DNA from: Corallococcus sp. AS-1-6
GTDB lineage: Bacteria; Myxococcota; Myxococcia; Myxococcales; Myxococcaceae
Direction: 5' to 3'
Assembly: GCF_020037015.1 (NCBI RefSeq)
Contig: NZ_JAIQDE010000012.1
Span: 1-64,000, forward strand
DNA: 64,000 nucleotides
Within the stretch, counting starts at the first letter, position 1; every line of letters starts with the position of its first letter. A model generated the notes under the pieces. The model searched no databases, was not told the DNA's origin, and was given only the letters and a program-made list of their open reading frames with translations. Of this stretch, positions 54,307-64,000 are shown piece after piece. Position numbers and translations under genes: made by a program.

Positions 54307-55611
54307 GTGAGCACACCCCGCTACTTCGTTCCCCACGCCGCCAGCCCGGTCGAACCCGTGCCGTGCGATGCCTCGGAGGTCGTCCACGTCCTGGACGCCT
54401 TCCGGCTGGAGCCCGCCTCCCTGGGCGAAGCCGAGTGGTTCGTCTGCACCGACGTCGTGGGCCAGCTCCAGCTCATCCCCGGCAGCGAACGCGCGCGGCT
54501 GCCCGCGTCCGTGCAGGCGCAGCTCGCGCACCATGAAGTCGCCTCCGGCAAGCCCCCGCGCCGCCTGGCCGCGACGGAGCTGTTCTTCTTCTCCACGGAG
54601 GTGGTGGAGCACCCCTCCAACACGGAGGGCTTCAACGACCCCGTCTACCTCTACGGGACGCTCACGGGCCCGTGGCCGGGCAACGCCGTCACGCGCGTGA
54701 ACGGGCAGCTCACCGTCACCCGGGGCGACGTGCTCGCGGGCTTCGCGCACGGCGCGCAGGAGGCCTTCCACTACGTGCAGGACGCGGAGAGCCGCGACGC
54801 GCCTCGCGCCTACCACGCGCTGTTGCCGGGCGACCGCGCGGATCAACTGGCGCAGGGACGCGGGCTCGTCCTCACCTACCCCGCGGTGCCCGCGGAGCTG
54901 CAGGCCCACCACGCCGCCAACGGCGCGCAGGTCGCGAGCGTGCTGCACGCGGTGCTCAGCCAGCTCCAGGAGGACGCGCGCGCGAACCAGGGCCCCCAGG
55001 CCATCGCTTCGCTGGAGCTGCCCGTGCCGAGCCGCGCGATGGCCATCGCGGACCTGGAGCTGCGCGGCTACGAGGTGAAGGGCGACCTCGCCACGCCGCG
55101 CCCCACGAAGGGTGGGCTGGTGGGGAAGCTCGCCGGGTGGCTCCAGGACGAAGCCGTGCGCGTGCCCCGGGAAGCGCCGCCGCCGGAGTTCCTGGAGCTC
55201 GCGCGCCGGGTGCTGCCGCTCCTGCCGGGCTGGCCCACGGAGACGGAGCGCGCGCTGCGCGCCCACGTGCTCGCGGGCACGCCGGTGACGCGCCCCACGG
55301 TGCCTCGCGCGCCCACCCCGCCCGCGTCCATCCCGCCGCGCCTGCCCACGCCGCCCGTGCGCTCCAGCGACTGGATGCGGGACTTCATCGACGCGCATGG
55401 CAAGCCCGGCGGCGAGAAGCCGCGCCTCACGCGCATGCAGCCGAAGCCCGCGCCCCGCCCGCCGCCCGCGAAGCCCGCATCCCCGGCCTCATGGCAGGCG
55501 GACTTCGCGCCGGCTCCGGCCGCGCCCGCCCGCCCGGACACCCGGCGGCAGGAGAAGTCGCCCGCCCCGCCCGCCAAGAAGCCGGACTGGATGAGCGACT
55601 TCGACGACTGA
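54307..55611 (+). CDS. Protein of unknown function with repeated W-x-x-D-F motifs
   Basis: 434 residues from GTG 54307. I recognise no family. The N-terminal 330 residues look like folded mixed alpha/beta (YFVPHAASPVEPVPCDASEVVHVLDAF, VYLYGTLTGPWPGNAVTRVNGQ, HGAQEAFHYVQDA). The last 110 are Pro/Ala-rich and disordered-looking with three similar short motifs: SDWMRDFIDAH, ASWQADFAP and PDWMSDFDD, the last at the C-terminus. These resemble docking peptides. It precedes the paired vWA genes by 67 bases and may be co-transcribed with them. Confidence 0.65.
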   Translation: MSTPRYFVPHAASPVEPVPCDASEVVHVLDAFRLEPASLGEAEWFVCTDVVGQLQLIPGSERARLPASVQAQLAHHEVASGKPPRRLAATELFFFSTEVVEHPSNTEGFNDPVYLYGTLTGPWPGNAVTRVNGQLTVTRGDVLAGFAHGAQEAFHYVQDAESRDAPRAYHALLPGDRADQLAQGRGLVLTYPAVPAELQAHHAANGAQVASVLHAVLSQLQEDARANQGPQAIASLELPVPSRAMAIADLELRGYEVKGDLATPRPTKGGLVGKLAGWLQDEAVRVPREAPPPEFLELARRVLPLLPGWPTETERALRAHVLAGTPVTRPTVPRAPTPPASIPPRLPTPPVRSSDWMRDFIDAHGKPGGEKPRLTRMQPKPAPRPPPAKPASPASWQADFAPAPAAPARPDTRRQEKSPAPPAKKPDWMSDFDD

Positions 55612-55678
55612 CCCCCTCGCGCGTTTGCGCGGCTCGCACACCGGGCGATAGCGTTTTCACCCTCCAGAAAGGCAGACC

Positions 55679-56620
55679 ATGGGACACGAGAAGCCGATCG
55701 AGCCGTTTTCGGACCTGCACCGCGAAGGGGACCACGTGCGCGCGGTGCTGCTGCACGACCCCACGGTGGAAGGCCTGGACATGGCCATCTACATGGACGC
55801 GTCGGGCAGCATGCGCGAGGAGTACGCCTACAAGGCGCAGCAGCGCACCTTCCTGGAGTGGCTGCGCGGCGCGCCGCTGAAGGAGCCCTCCAACGACGTG
55901 GAGCCGCAGGTCCGGTGGATGCTGGAGTACCTGGCCACCAAGGACCGCAACGGCCTCCTGCGCGTGGCCTACTGGGCCTGTGGCACCAACGGCCGCCAGG
56001 TGGAGCCCGTGGGTGAGCTCAAGGGCACCGACGTGAAGCAGTACAAGTTCCCCGGCGCGAAGCAGTTGGGCGGCTACACGTACCTGGAGCCCGCGCTGCG
56101 CGACTACGTGAAGTACCTGGAGGAGCAGGTGAAGGTGGGCGCGAAGCGCGGCTGCGCCATCATCGTCACCGACGGCCGCCTCCATGACGCCGAAGCGGTG
56201 GAGAAGTTCTCCGAGGAGGTCGCGAAGAAGATCGCCTCCGGCCGCCTGCCGCGCATCAACTTCGTGCTGGTGGGCGTGGGCGACGACATCGACGAGGAGC
56301 AGTTGGAGCACATCGCCCACGCGGAGTACCCGGGCGTGGGCCACCTCTGGTGCCACCGCATCGCGAAGGAGATCACCCAGGTGGCGGAGCTGGTCGCGGT
56401 GCTGGTGGACGAGACCATGACGGTCGCCGCCGGCGGCACCATCTACGACGACAAGGGCCAGGTGCTGAAGACGTACGAGGGCCGCCTGCCCGCGGTGCTG
56501 GAGTTCGAGGTGCCGGAAGAGGCGAAGAGCTTCACGCTGGAGGTGAACGGCCAGCGCTACACCCAGCCGCTCCCCGACGAAGAGCACCACGACGAGGACG
56601 AAGACGAGGACCACCACTGA
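55679..56620 (+). CDS. von Willebrand factor A domain protein, copy 1
   Basis: 313 residues. The MIDAS motif reads MDASGSM (D-x-S-x-S) near residue 41, with the conserved threonine in TYLEPALRD and Asp in IIVTDGRL, so metal-dependent ligand binding is likely. After about residue 215, a beta-rich domain (TMTVAAGGTIYDDKGQVLKTYEGRLPAVLEFEV) is shared with copy 2. The tail is acidic and His-rich (EEHHDEDEDEDHH). There is no signal peptide, so it is cytosolic. It overlaps copy 2 by one base. Confidence 0.88.
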   Translation: MGHEKPIEPFSDLHREGDHVRAVLLHDPTVEGLDMAIYMDASGSMREEYAYKAQQRTFLEWLRGAPLKEPSNDVEPQVRWMLEYLATKDRNGLLRVAYWACGTNGRQVEPVGELKGTDVKQYKFPGAKQLGGYTYLEPALRDYVKYLEEQVKVGAKRGCAIIVTDGRLHDAEAVEKFSEEVAKKIASGRLPRINFVLVGVGDDIDEEQLEHIAHAEYPGVGHLWCHRIAKEITQVAELVAVLVDETMTVAAGGTIYDDKGQVLKTYEGRLPAVLEFEVPEEAKSFTLEVNGQRYTQPLPDEEHHDEDEDEDHH

Positions 56621-57600
56621 TGGCCGGCCACGAAGTCATCAACCGCCCCTTCTCCGACGTCCACCGGATGGGCAACAAGGTCGTCGCGACGCTGTTGCAC
56701 GACCCCACCGTGGAGGGCCTGGACGTGGCCCTCTACATGGACGGCTCCGCGAGCATGGAGAACGCGTACGGGCCGCGCGGCATCCTGGCGAAGCTCGCCC
56801 CGGTGAAGAACCAGGTCGAGCCGCAGATGCAGTGGATGCTGGAGTACCTGGCCAACAAGGACCGGGACGGCAAGGTGCGCGTCACCTACTGGGCCTGCGG
56901 CGACGGCACCCAGTTGGAGGTGGTGGGCGACCTCACGGGCCCGCAGGCCAAGGGCTACCGCTTTCCCGGGCCCAAGTCCTACGGCAAGGCCACGGTGATG
57001 CTGCCGGTGCTGCGCGACTTCGTGGCGCACATCAAGCAGCAGGTGGGCGAAGGCGCCAGGCGGGGCCTGGCGGTCATCATCACGGACTCGCAGATCAACG
57101 ACGCCCATGACGTGACGGCCTACGCCACGCAGGTGGCCAAGGAGATCGCCTCCGGCCGCCTGCCGCGCATCAACTTCGTCTTCATGGGCGTGGGCGAGCA
57201 CGTGGACGAGGAGCAGATGGAGGAGATCTCCCATACGACCTATCCGGGCGTGGGACACCTCTGGTGCCACCGCCACGCGGACCGCATGGAGGAGATGGCG
57301 GAGCTCGTGGCCGTGCTGGTGGACGAGACCATGACCGTCGCCGCGGGCGGCACCGTCTACGACGAGCAGGGCAACGTCCTGAAGACGTACGAGGGCCGCC
57401 TGCCCGCGGTGCTGGAGTTCGAGATTCCCCCGACGTGCAAGCGCTTCACGCTGGAGGTCGCCGGCCAGCGCTTCGACCAGCCCGTCCCCGAGGAGCACGA
57501 GGACGGGGACCACGACGAGGATGAGGACGACGACCCCAAGGCGGAAGCTCCGCCTCCGGCCGCCGCGTCCTCGCACTCACGCCGCGGACACCGCCACTAG
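56620..57600 (+). CDS. von Willebrand factor A domain protein, copy 2
   Basis: 326 residues; paralogue of the preceding protein, with the same order: VVATLLHDPTVEGLDVALY, MIDAS MDGSASM (D-x-S-x-S), VIITDSQIND, INFVFMGVGEHVDEEQMEEI and the shared TMTVAAGGT domain. The tail is acidic then basic/His-rich (DGDHDEDEDDDPKAE, ending SRRGHRH). The pair probably forms a heterodimer or related complex. It ends 21 bases before the metal ATPase start. Confidence 0.88.
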   Translation: MAGHEVINRPFSDVHRMGNKVVATLLHDPTVEGLDVALYMDGSASMENAYGPRGILAKLAPVKNQVEPQMQWMLEYLANKDRDGKVRVTYWACGDGTQLEVVGDLTGPQAKGYRFPGPKSYGKATVMLPVLRDFVAHIKQQVGEGARRGLAVIITDSQINDAHDVTAYATQVAKEIASGRLPRINFVFMGVGEHVDEEQMEEISHTTYPGVGHLWCHRHADRMEEMAELVAVLVDETMTVAAGGTVYDEQGNVLKTYEGRLPAVLEFEIPPTCKRFTLEVAGQRFDQPVPEEHEDGDHDEDEDDDPKAEAPPPAAASSHSRRGHRH

Positions 57601-57621
57601 GGCGACAGGAAGAGCCAAGCC

Positions 57622-60315
57622 ATGTCGGAGCAGAAGAAGAGCGGTTCGCGGTTCGGCACGCTGAACATCAAGGGCCTCAAGGAGGCGCCAGCCGGCGGCA
57701 ACGCCGTGCAGCGCCACGTCCACGGCCCGGGGTGCGACCACGACCACGACCATGGCCATGAAGGCCATGATCACGGGCACGCGCATGCGCACGGCGAGCC
57801 CCACGCGCACGGCCCCTCCTGCTCCCATGGCCACGACCACGGGCATGACCACCACGGCCATGCCCACTCCCAGCGCGTCATCCGTCCGCCGGCCCACCGT
57901 CCGGCGGAGGGGGGCGGCGCGGCGCTCCAGTTGGACCTGGAGGGCACGCTGCCGGGAGAGACGGACGACCAGGGCCGCTTCGCGCGGCTGGAGGCGGCCC
58001 TGGAGTCGCAGCACGGCATCACCGACGTGCACCTGCGCCGCGACGCGGGCCACGCGGAGGTGTGCATCCACTACCAGCCGTCGCTGGTGAGCGTGTCTCA
58101 GTTGCTGACGCTCGCTCGGAAGACGGGCGCGCAGGTGGCCGCGCGCTACCTGCATCACACCTGGTTCGTGCGCGGGATGGACTCCGCGGACGCGGCCCAG
58201 GTCATCGAGCACGCGGTCTCCAGGATGAAGGGCGTGCTCACCGCCAGCGTCGCGTACGCCAGCGAGCGCCTGGTCATCGAGTACGACAAGCAGGAGCTGA
58301 AGCTCCCGGACGTGGAGGCCCGGGTGAAGTCGCTCGGGTACGGGCTGGAAGTGCCCATGGCGGGCCACGCCTGTTCGCACCACGCGCACGGTGGCGGCCT
58401 GGCACCGCTGCTGGAGCTGCCGCTGGTGGTCGCGTCCGGCGTGCTGCTGGCGGCGGGCTTCGGGGTGGAGCACTTCGCGCTGGCGCCGCCGCTGGTGGCC
58501 ACGGTGCTCTGGGCGCTGTCCATGGCGAGCGGCGGCTTCTTCGCCATCCGGGGCTCGGTGCAGTCCATCGCGCAACTGCGCATCGACATCGAGACGATGA
58601 TGGTCGTGGCGGCGCTGGGCGCGGCGGTGCTCGGCGCGTGGTTCGAGGGCGCGTTCCTGCTCTTCCTCTTCAGCGCGGGCCACGCGCTGGAGCACCGGGC
58701 CATGGAGAAGGCGCGCCGCTCCATTGAAGCGCTGGGCCAGTTGCGTCCCGAAGTGGCGCGCGTGCGCCGGGGCTCGGAGGTGGTGGAGGTGCCGGTGGCG
58801 GACGTGAAGCGCGGTGAGCGCATCGTCGTGCGCCCGGGCGACCGCGTCCCGCTGGACGGCGTCATCCTGGAAGGAAAGAGTTCCCTGGACCAGGCGGCCA
58901 TCACCGGCGAGTCCATGCCGGTGGCGCGCAAGCCGGGCGACGAGGTGTTCTCCGGCACCATCAACTGCGAGGCGGCGCTGGAGGTGGAGGTGACGCGCCT
59001 GTCGTCGGAGTCCGTGCTGGCGCGCGTGGTGGACATGGTGGCGCAGGCGGAGGCGCAGAAGGGCAAGCGGCAGCGCTTCGCCCAGCGCCTGGAGCGCACC
59101 GTGGCGCCGCTCGTGATGGCGTCCGCGGTGGTGTTCCCGGTGGTGCTGGTGCTGACGGGCACGCCGATGAAGGAAGCGGTGCTGCGCGCGGTGGGGCTGC
59201 TGGTGGCCGCGTCGCCGTGCGCGCTCGCCATCTCCACGCCGTCCGCCGTGCTCTCCGCGGTGGCGTCGGCCGCGCGCGGCGGCGTGCTGATCAAGGGCGG
59301 CATCTACCTGGAGCTGTTGAGCGGCATCCGCGCCATCGCCTTCGACAAGACGGGCACGCTCACCGTGGGCCGCCCCCGGCTGCTGACCACGTGGGCCGCG
59401 CCGGGCGTGACGCGCGAGGAGCTCTTGGGCACCGCTGCGGGCGTGGAGGCGCTGTCCGCGCACCCGCTGGCCAGGGCGGTGGTGGACGGCGCCGCGGAGG
59501 CGCGCATCGCCGTGCCCGCGGGCCGCGACCTGGAGGCCATCCACGGCCAGGGCATCCGCGCGAAGGTGGGCGACGACGCCGTGGAGGTGGGCAGCACGGC
59601 CCTCTTCGCGGGCGAGGCCATTCCCTCGGAGGTCACCGCGGAGGTGACGCGGCTGGAGGAGGCGGGCCAGACGACGATGGTGGTGCGCCGCGCGGGCCGC
59701 TACCTGGGCGTGCTGGGCGTGGCGGACACGCTGCGCGGCGGCGCGCGTCAGGTGGTGCAGGCGCTGAAGGCGGGCGGCATCGAGCGCACGGTGATGCTGT
59801 CCGGAGACAACGCGCTCGTGGCCCGCTCCATCGCGCAGCAGGTGGGCCTGGACGAGGCGAAGGCGCCGCTGATGCCCGTGGACAAGGTGACCGCGGTGAA
59901 GGAGCTGGGCCGCACGCACGCGGTGGCCATGGTGGGCGACGGCGTCAACGACGCGCCCGCGCTCGCCGCCGCGGCGGTGGGCGTGGCCATGGGCGGCGCC
60001 GGCAGTGACGCGGCGCTGGAGACGGCGGACGTGGTGCTGATGAGCGACGACCTGGCGAAGCTGCCCTTCGCGCTGGAGCTGTCCAGGCGCGCCACGGCGG
60101 TGATGAAGCAGAACCTGGTCATCGCGCTGGGCGTGAGCGCCGTCCTCGTCGTCGCCGCCGTGCTGGGCCTCACGCGCATCAGCCAGGCCGTGGTGCTCCA
60201 CGAGGGCAGCACGCTGCTCGTCGTCTTCAACGGCCTGCGCCTGCTCGCCTTCCGGCCGAAGGCGCCCGCCTCGCCGCCCCAGCCCGCCACCGGCCCGCAG
60301 CCCGCCGCCGGTTAG
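57622..60315 (+). CDS. P1B-4-type heavy metal translocating ATPase with His-rich N-terminus
   Basis: 897 residues. About residues 33-85 hold roughly twenty His (GCDHDHDHGHEGHDHGHAHA). Two HMA-like folds follow, but their metal-binding CxxC is gone (the second reads GMDSADA). The transport core has TGES in AITGESMP, SPCALAIS near residue 531, the phosphorylated Asp in DKTGTLTVG near 575, MVGDGVNDAPALA and the HEGST motif near 860. SPC and HEG(S/G)T place it in the P1B-4 group, which exports cobalt, iron or zinc. It is last in the vWA operon, an unusual context. Confidence 0.92.
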   Translation: MSEQKKSGSRFGTLNIKGLKEAPAGGNAVQRHVHGPGCDHDHDHGHEGHDHGHAHAHGEPHAHGPSCSHGHDHGHDHHGHAHSQRVIRPPAHRPAEGGGAALQLDLEGTLPGETDDQGRFARLEAALESQHGITDVHLRRDAGHAEVCIHYQPSLVSVSQLLTLARKTGAQVAARYLHHTWFVRGMDSADAAQVIEHAVSRMKGVLTASVAYASERLVIEYDKQELKLPDVEARVKSLGYGLEVPMAGHACSHHAHGGGLAPLLELPLVVASGVLLAAGFGVEHFALAPPLVATVLWALSMASGGFFAIRGSVQSIAQLRIDIETMMVVAALGAAVLGAWFEGAFLLFLFSAGHALEHRAMEKARRSIEALGQLRPEVARVRRGSEVVEVPVADVKRGERIVVRPGDRVPLDGVILEGKSSLDQAAITGESMPVARKPGDEVFSGTINCEAALEVEVTRLSSESVLARVVDMVAQAEAQKGKRQRFAQRLERTVAPLVMASAVVFPVVLVLTGTPMKEAVLRAVGLLVAASPCALAISTPSAVLSAVASAARGGVLIKGGIYLELLSGIRAIAFDKTGTLTVGRPRLLTTWAAPGVTREELLGTAAGVEALSAHPLARAVVDGAAEARIAVPAGRDLEAIHGQGIRAKVGDDAVEVGSTALFAGEAIPSEVTAEVTRLEEAGQTTMVVRRAGRYLGVLGVADTLRGGARQVVQALKAGGIERTVMLSGDNALVARSIAQQVGLDEAKAPLMPVDKVTAVKELGRTHAVAMVGDGVNDAPALAAAAVGVAMGGAGSDAALETADVVLMSDDLAKLPFALELSRRATAVMKQNLVIALGVSAVLVVAAVLGLTRISQAVVLHEGSTLLVVFNGLRLLAFRPKAPASPPQPATGPQPAAG

Positions 60316-60324
60316 CCCGCCCGC

Positions 60325-60341
60325 GTCATGATTGGCATGAC
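60325..60341. promoter_or_regulatory. Short inverted repeat upstream of the serine dehydratase gene
   Basis: GTCATG (60325-60330) and CATGAC (60336-60341) are perfect inverted copies with a five-base spacer, inside the 168-base spacer between the ATPase and sdaA. It could be a half-site pair for a regulator; six-base arms are weak evidence. Confidence 0.3.
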
Positions 60342-60483
60342 AACTTCCCCCACGCCCGGAGGAGCGGGCGCACGCGGGACGTGTTGTCTTGCGGGCGGCA
60401 TGACTTGAAGTGGATGCACGCAGCGCGTCGTGAGCGGGGTGTCACAGGCGGCGCGGGTTGAACGTGGCATGGTGGGGACCCCC

Positions 60484-61895
<1,412 letters not shown>

Positions 61896-61896
<1 letters not shown>

Positions 61897-61911
61897 GGCC
61901 TCCGGAGGCCT
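61896..61911. terminator. Perfect palindrome between convergent genes
   Basis: AGGCCTCCGGAGGCCT is fully self-complementary and can fold as a six-pair hairpin with a CCGG loop. It lies between the sdaA stop and the kinase stop (61918) and may end both transcripts; no T run is present. Confidence 0.5.
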
Positions 61912-61917
61912 GAAGCC

Positions 61918-64000
61918 CTACCGCCTGCGCTTGCCACCACGCCCGGCGGACACGGGCACTGCCTTCACCACCGGCGAGGGCCGTGCGGAGAGCCAGGCCT
62001 CGACCTCCTTCGACTGCGCGGTGCGCCCCGAGGACCTGAAGCGCGCGAGCGCCTGTGACGCCGCGTCGCGCGCCTCCGCCTCCTCGCCGCCCTTCCACAG
62101 CGCCTGCGCCAGCGCGAAGCCGGACTCACCCAGCGAGTCCTCCTGCACGTCCTTGAAGGACAGCGCCCGCTTCAGCGAGGCAATCGCCTCACGCGTGCGG
62201 CCCAGCCCCAGTTGCGCCTGCCCCACGCCGTCGAGCGAGTAGTAGACCAGCTCGTCCTCGGGCCCCAGCTTCGCCTCCTTCACCTTCAGCGCTTCCTCGT
62301 AGTCCCGCAGCGCGTCCTCGTAGCGATGGAGCGCGAGCAGGCTCATGCCCTCCTCGTCCAGCGCCTCCGCCAGCTTCACGCTATCGTTCCCCAGCAGCGT
62401 GCGGTGCAGCGACACCGACACCCGCGCGTGCTCCAGCGCACCGGTGAAGTCCCGCTGCTCACGCAGCGCCATGGACAGCGCCTGGTGCCGGCGCGCCGTG
62501 TCCAGGTGCACGGGCCCCATCGCCTTCTCCGTCTGCGCCAGCGCGTCCTTCAGCACCGTCACCGCCTGCGCGCTCTTGCCCGTCTCCAGCAGCGTGCGCC
62601 CCAGCGTGAACGCCACCCGCGCCCGCTTCGGGTGCCCTTCCGGGAGCGCCTTCGCCAGCAGCCCCGACGCCTGCTCCAGCAGCTTCAGCGCGTCGTCCGG
62701 GCGCTCCTGCATCAACGCGAGGTTGGCCGCGTTCACCTTCAGGTCGCTCTCCAGCACCGCGTCGCCGCCCACGCGCTGGAGCGTCGCCTCGCCCAGCCGG
62801 CCCCAGCGCTGCGCGAGCGCGAACTGCTCCTGCTCGCCGTCCACGTAGAGCAGCTTGTTCATCACCGCCACCGCGAGCCGGTCCGCGCGGCCAGCCTCCG
62901 CGTCGTAGACGGCCTGCTCCAACACCGCGCCACCCGCGGCCTTGTCGCCCAGCACCGCCTGCGCCCAACCCAGGTGGAAGCGCAGTTCCGCCATCAGCGG
63001 CAGGTAGCCCGTGGCCATCACGCGCGCCTCCGCGGCCTTCGCCAGCTCCAGCGCCTTGGGCATCCGGCTCAGGTCCACGCGGGCCTTCACGTCCGCCAGC
63101 GTCCCCTCCAGCGCCTCCAGCTCCGCGCGCTTCGCGGGATCCGCGGGCCGGGGCTGAAGCTCCGTCAGTGACTCCACGTCCGCGCAGTCGCCCGGCGCAG
63201 GCAGCGCGTACGCCGCGTCCAGCGACTTGTCCACCAGCGCCACGTCCGCCGTCTGGAGCGTGGCCACCAGCGCGCCCAGGTCCTTGCGCCGCCGCTCCAG
63301 GCACACGAAGCGCTGGGACAGCAGCTCCTCCGTCTGCACCTCGCGCACGCGCGTGTCCTCGCACGCCGCCGTGTGCTGCTTCGCCCACTCCGCGCCGTAG
63401 CCGTCCAGCACCTCGCCCACCCGGCGCGCCATGTCCTGCGCCACCGGGCTCTTCGTCGCCAGGAACGACTGCTTCACCTTCTCTCGCGCGTCCGGCCCCC
63501 AGCGCTCCGCCACCAGGTTCGCGGCGCCCTCGCACACCTGGGAGCGCGACCACGCCACCCCGCCCGCCACGCCCAGCACCACCGTGGCCGCCACCGCCGC
63601 TCCCGCGCGGCGCTGGAGCAGGGCCCGCCGCTCCCGCTGGCCCAGCACCGTCAACAGCTCCGCCATGGAGCGGAACCGGTCGCGAGGCTCCAGCGACAGC
63701 CCCTTCATCAGCGCGCGGCGCACCCACGCCGGCACCTTCGAGTCGCGCGGCGGCTCCAGGATGGGCGACGGCGGCAGCACCTGCACCGCCGCGGCCCGTG
63801 TCACGCCGGGCTCGTCCTCCGCGCCCACCTGGGGCCTGAGCTGGGACGCCACCCGCGACAGCTCGTCCGGGTCGAACGGGCGGATGCCGTACAGCGCGCG
63901 GTACAGCGCCGCGCAGAAGCTGAACTGATCCGACCGCGAGTCCAGCAGCTCCCCCCGGAACTGCTCCGGGGACATGTACGCGGGCGTGCCCATCACCAGG
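61918..64000 (-). CDS. Serine/threonine protein kinase, C-terminal part (truncated by window edge)
   Basis: The frame is open through the right edge, so the kinase N-lobe is outside the window. The visible part starts in the activation segment ([15 protein letters not shown], then [19 protein letters not shown]), with the end of the kinase domain near the APSW-like [22 protein letters not shown] membrane helix follows ([17 protein letters not shown]), then about 500 residues of repeated helical pairs resembling TPRs ([39 protein letters not shown]). This layout, with the extracytoplasmic TPR array sensing a signal, is common in myxobacterial Pkn kinases. Confidence 0.9.
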   Translation of the reverse strand, partial: LVMGTPAYMSPEQFRGELLDSRSDQFSFCAALYRALYGIRPFDPDELSRVASQLRPQVGAEDEPGVTRAAAVQVLPPSPILEPPRDSKVPAWVRRALMKGLSLEPRDRFRSMAELLTVLGQRERRALLQRRAGAAVAATVVLGVAGGVAWSRSQVCEGAANLVAERWGPDAREKVKQSFLATKSPVAQDMARRVGEVLDGYGAEWAKQHTAACEDTRVREVQTEELLSQRFVCLERRRKDLGALVATLQTADVALVDKSLDAAYALPAPGDCADVESLTELQPRPADPAKRAELEALEGTLADVKARVDLSRMPKALELAKAAEARVMATGYLPLMAELRFHLGWAQAVLGDKAAGGAVLEQAVYDAEAGRADRLAVAVMNKLLYVDGEQEQFALAQRWGRLGEATLQRVGGDAVLESDLKVNAANLALMQERPDDALKLLEQASGLLAKALPEGHPKRARVAFTLGRTLLETGKSAQAVTVLKDALAQTEKAMGPVHLDTARRHQALSMALREQRDFTGALEHARVSVSLHRTLLGNDSVKLAEALDEEGMSLLALHRYEDALRDYEEALKVKEAKLGPEDELVYYSLDGVGQAQLGLGRTREAIASLKRALSFKDVQEDSLGESGFALAQALWKGGEEAEARDAASQALARFRSSGRTAQSKEVEAWLSARPSPVVKAVPVSAGRGGKRRR

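Noticed and set aside
55679-57600. Tellurite-resistance (TerY) system
   Set aside because: The proteins contain vWA domains like TerY, but no TerB/C/D or associated phosphatase or kinase genes are present.

Overview
The window is high-GC DNA with dense, often overlapping genes. It most resembles a myxobacterium of the Corallococcus/Myxococcus type. This is an inference from gene content: an alternative complex III plus caa3 oxidase operon, a Ser/Thr kinase with a long C-terminal extension, a thermolysin-like secreted protease with C-terminal beta domains, and a stand-alone adenylation-thiolation-reductase NRPS module. No rRNA, tRNA, CRISPR array, insertion sequence or prophage was recognised. 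Both window edges cut genes.

Layout. 1-1460: end of an unknown gene, a GNAT and a histidine phosphatase. 1468-3524 (minus): trpG and trpE, overlapping as GTGA. 3596-4498 (minus): a secreted SH3-domain protein. 4702-10491: the four-gene ligase-associated DNA repair cassette (MBL exonuclease, ATP-dependent ligase, Lhr-like helicase, PdeM). 10975-23819: one long respiratory operon, ActABCDEF (alternative complex III), a small membrane protein, a SCO copper chaperone and caa3 oxidase subunits II, I, III and IV, closed by a strong intrinsic terminator. 23925-29400: envelope proteins, a GNAT, a zinc-ribbon membrane protein, a YkgJ-type cysteine cluster protein and a YheT-type hydrolase. 29401-30072 (minus) and 31327-33017 (plus): envelope proteins flanking a 1.25 kb divergent spacer.

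That spacer holds the strangest DNA of the window. About 650 bases are C-rich, almost A-free degenerate tandem repeats, with nine copies of a 19-nt motif that reads as a textbook G-quadruplex on the minus strand. 33030-37292: two receiver-like proteins with complementary missing residues, an XPB-type helicase paired with a DUF790/Bax1-type nuclease, and an HTH regulator. 37379-40951: a metallophosphoesterase and two tandem DUF418 membrane proteins sharing 129 identical bases. 41052-43307 (minus): M4 metalloprotease.

43670-48471: a quinone-oxidoreductase-like MDR protein, a small unknown protein and a 1001-aa A-T-R enzyme whose binding-pocket code reads DAWCVAAVCK, close to the phenylalanine code of GrsA. 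48487-54232: EEP phosphatase, XdhC and MocA-like Mo-cofactor proteins, rpiA, an AI-2E family permease and a VOC protein. 54307-60315: a probable operon of an unknown protein with repeated W-x-x-D-F motifs, two paralogous vWA proteins with Asp/His-rich tails and a P1B-4-type metal ATPase with a His-rich N-terminus. 60484-61896: L-serine dehydratase. 61918-64000 (minus): C-terminal part of a Ser/Thr kinase.

The best candidates for something undescribed are the quadruplex array, the vWA/W-x-x-D-F/P1B-4 operon and the phenylalanine-like A-T-R module. All functions are read from motifs by eye; no database search was run.
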